A stretch of DNA of 32,694 nucleotides. It comes from Candidatus Gracilibacteria bacterium (lineage in GTDB: Bacteria > Patescibacteriota > Gracilibacteria > UBA1369 > UBA12473). The notes under the pieces are model-generated. The model was not told the DNA's origin. It was given only the letters and a program-made list of their open reading frames with translations, and did no database searches. The stretch spans positions 1 through 32,694 of the forward strand of contig JBAZZS010000005.1 in NCBI GenBank assembly GCA_041658685.1. The letters are read 5' to 3'. Of the stretch, positions 31,201-32,694 are shown piece after piece. Made by a program: the position numbers and the translations under genes. Numbering within the stretch: position 1 is the stretch's first letter; every line of letters begins with the position of its first letter.

Positions 31201-32694
31201 CTATTCCAACGCTTCCTGTTCACTCAAAATCAAATCCAAATCCGAGTTCAATACATCCACCACTTGCACTCCGGCAATCAAGGCTTCCCGATTCATTTCA
31301 AGGTCGGAAATAAGAGGCAAAAGACTGTCCAAAACGGTTTCAAAATTATATTCCAACCGCCCAAAAGCAAAGAATTGAGCTTTCAATTCAACCTGTTGTT
31401 GCTTCAATTCTACAAATTGAGCCAACGCTTCTTCAGCCGAAGGCCCATCAAAAGCCTTCATTTCGGCAAAAAATTGTGTTTCCGCGGTTTGTTTTTCCAA
31501 TTCAATCCCGTCATATTTAATTTTTAATTGAGCCTTAGTATCCACAACAGCCTGATAATTGGTCGCACTTTTATTATAATGATCTCTCAATGTTTGGATA
31601 TGATCATCCAATGTTTGAGCCCGATCATTCGACCCGTTCAACAACGCGGGAACATCCACGTAATAAAGATTGTAAAGCGCTTCAAAATCGGAAAGAAACA
31701 ATTGAAATTGGCTCTCTGCCGTAATCGGTGATTCTTCGCCCAATGAAACGCCAACATTCACCCCCGTTTCTCCAACGGGCAACGGCACAGGTTCACTCAA
31801 AAGCAATCCACTGTACACGGACGGATCCACCCAAACAGGACCGGTTTGTTGCGCGGGAGGCGTATTGTCAATCGGCGGAGTCACACTATCTTCCACCGGA
31901 GGAGGTTCAACATCCGTCGTCGTATCTTCTACGACCGGCTGATCGCCCGAATCATTTCCGAAGAAAGGAATCCCGTTTTTAAGCAATTTCGGCCCCAAAA
32001 CAAATGCAAAAACAATCACAAAAACCACAAAAATAACTCCTCCGCAACAAAACTTGAGATGTCGCGGCGTTAAATTGGCTTCAGCCAATAATATTTCTAT
32101 TTTCTTGGAAAGAGATTCATTGTTCGATTCATCTATTGGAGTCTCCAATTCTTTTTCAAGTTCGGAATCCGCGGAACGAACCTCTGAAACGACTTCCGCC
32201 TCAATCGGGGCTTCGGGCTCCTTGGCAACAGACTCTTCCTGCGAGGCAGCAAATGGATCATTTTGAAATTCATTCGGAGTATCAAGCGAAGAAACTGACG
32301 ACAACGATTCTTCTTGCGGCCTTTGAGCCGGCGATTCATTCACGGATGCCGAATCAAAAGGCCCGGGGGTGTAAGAAGGAGAAACTGGGGCATCATCATC
32401 AAACGGGCTTTTATAATCATCAAAAGGCGCGGCAGGGGTCGAAGTGGGTGCCGTTGCGGGCTGCGGTTGCGCCCACGGATCAGGCTCTGTCACGGGAGCC
32501 GGGGTCGGCTCGGCAGAAACGGGTGGCTGCGGTTGAGCCCACGGATCCGGTTCTGTCACGGGGGCCGGAGTCGGCTCGGCAGAAACGGGTGGCTGCGGTT
32601 GAGCCCACGGATCCGGTTCTGTCACGGGAGCCGGGGTCGGCTCGGCAGAAACAGGTGGCTGCGGTTGCGCCCACGGATCCGGTTCTGTCACGGG
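31201..32694 (-). CDS. Membrane protein with Pro-rich tandem repeats and outer coiled coil (5' end outside window)
   Basis: The gene continues beyond the right edge, so the true start is unknown; GTG codons at the edge are repeat-internal. At least 497 codons are seen. First come copies of a 22-residue repeat (TEPDPWAQPQPPVSAEPTPA + PV), then a disordered Asp/Glu/Ser/Pro-rich part, KKIEILLAEANLTPRHLKFCC before a single membrane helix (GGVIFVVFVIVFAFVLGPKLL), an acidic Pro/Thr linker and a C-terminal helical part with long amphipathic helices (AQTLDDHIQTLRDHYNKS, EALAQFVELKQQQVELKAQF) likely to form a coiled coil. The predicted layout is an inner Pro-rich tail with an outer helical domain. I do not recognise the family. 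It could be a polar or division scaffold, but this is a guess. Confidence 0.8.
   Translation of the reverse strand, partial: PVTEPDPWAQPQPPVSAEPTPAPVTEPDPWAQPQPPVSAEPTPAPVTEPDPWAQPQPPVSAEPTPAPVTEPDPWAQPQPATAPTSTPAAPFDDYKSPFDDDAPVSPSYTPGPFDSASVNESPAQRPQEESLSSVSSLDTPNEFQNDPFAASQEESVAKEPEAPIEAEVVSEVRSADSELEKELETPIDESNNESLSKKIEILLAEANLTPRHLKFCCGGVIFVVFVIVFAFVLGPKLLKNGIPFFGNDSGDQPVVEDTTTDVEPPPVEDSVTPPIDNTPPAQQTGPVWVDPSVYSGLLLSEPVPLPVGETGVNVGVSLGEESPITAESQFQLFLSDFEALYNLYYVDVPALLNGSNDRAQTLDDHIQTLRDHYNKSATNYQAVVDTKAQLKIKYDGIELEKQTAETQFFAEMKAFDGPSAEEALAQFVELKQQQVELKAQFFAFGRLEYNFETVLDSLLPLISDLEMNREALIAGVQVVDVLNSDLDLILSEQEALE
32459..32694. repeat. 66-bp tandem repeat, at least 3.6 copies
   Basis: Units begin at 32459, 32525, 32591 and 32657, exactly 66 bp apart, and the last runs off the window. 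Differences are few single bases (for example GGATCAGG/GGATCCGG and GGGAGCC/GGGGGCC). Each encodes 22 residues, so copy number can change without breaking the frame. The near identity suggests recent expansion, and such arrays may be collapsed or cut by assembly. Confidence 0.95.

Noticed and set aside
1..32694. UGA read as glycine (Gracilibacteria/Absconditabacteria code)
   Set aside because: TGA acts as a normal stop at holA and ftsX, and recognised proteins have normal lengths without in-frame TGA.
1..32694. tRNA, rRNA, CRISPR arrays or insertion sequences
   Set aside because: I looked for T-loop-like motifs, regularly spaced direct repeats and transposase genes and saw none. The only regular direct repeat is the coding 66-bp array at the right edge.

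Overview
The window looks like chromosomal DNA of an uncultivated Patescibacteria (CPR) bacterium. Candidatus Peregrinibacteria or a close relative is my best guess, but this is inference and no marker gene here proves it. The supporting signs are small house-keeping genes in short same-strand runs, few Shine-Dalgarno sites, stand-alone or trimmed enzyme domains, two giant cell-envelope genes and many lineage-specific short proteins. The standard code fits: TGA is a real stop, for example at holA and at the ftsX/recO ATGA overlap. This argues against the UGA-glycine lineages Gracilibacteria and Absconditabacteria.

Layout. Positions 165-5464 are all on the minus strand: a WecA/TagO-type sugar-phosphate transferase preceded by a membrane-anchored unknown, truB, an AT-rich membrane unknown, murE and a stand-alone riboflavin kinase. 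A small unknown gene (5529-5927, plus) meets an O-antigen ligase/polymerase-like gene (5924-7252, minus) at overlapping stop codons. Then comes an archaeal-type triosephosphate isomerase (7560-8225, minus). A good sigma70-like promoter drives the 1859-residue giant (8345-13924) and possibly the secreted 1634-residue Cys-rich repeat protein behind it (13987-18891). Positions 18892-20160 hold a dense palindrome cluster and an HNH endonuclease gene carrying an in-frame composite palindromic insert. After that come a membrane-anchored unknown, holA, a secreted unknown, gatC-gatA, a RhuM-Fic protein, a small membrane protein, a RibL-like FAD synthetase, a secreted EF-hand-like protein, ftsX-recO, a bifunctional-type RelA/SpoT gene and a membrane protein with 66-bp tandem repeats that runs off the right edge.

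How the genes relate. MurE and the WecA/TagO-like and O-antigen ligase-like proteins point to peptidoglycan plus surface polysaccharide. The riboflavin kinase and the RibL-like nucleotidyltransferase together could make FMN and FAD, replacing the usual bifunctional RibF. The two giants are a probable cell-surface locus taking up about a third of the window.

The most interesting signal is two families of dispersed palindromes. Family A is about 23-25 bp: a conserved 13-14-nt loop close to GRAGCGNAGCGRA enclosed by a stem whose bases covary between copies. Family B is about 65 bp with two or three successive palindromes. Both lie between genes and also in frame inside coding sequences (truB, riboflavin kinase, gatA, holA, HNH), where they add short peptides without breaking the frame. 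This resembles the protein-coding palindromic elements of Rickettsia, but the sequence is different and the host is apparently CPR.
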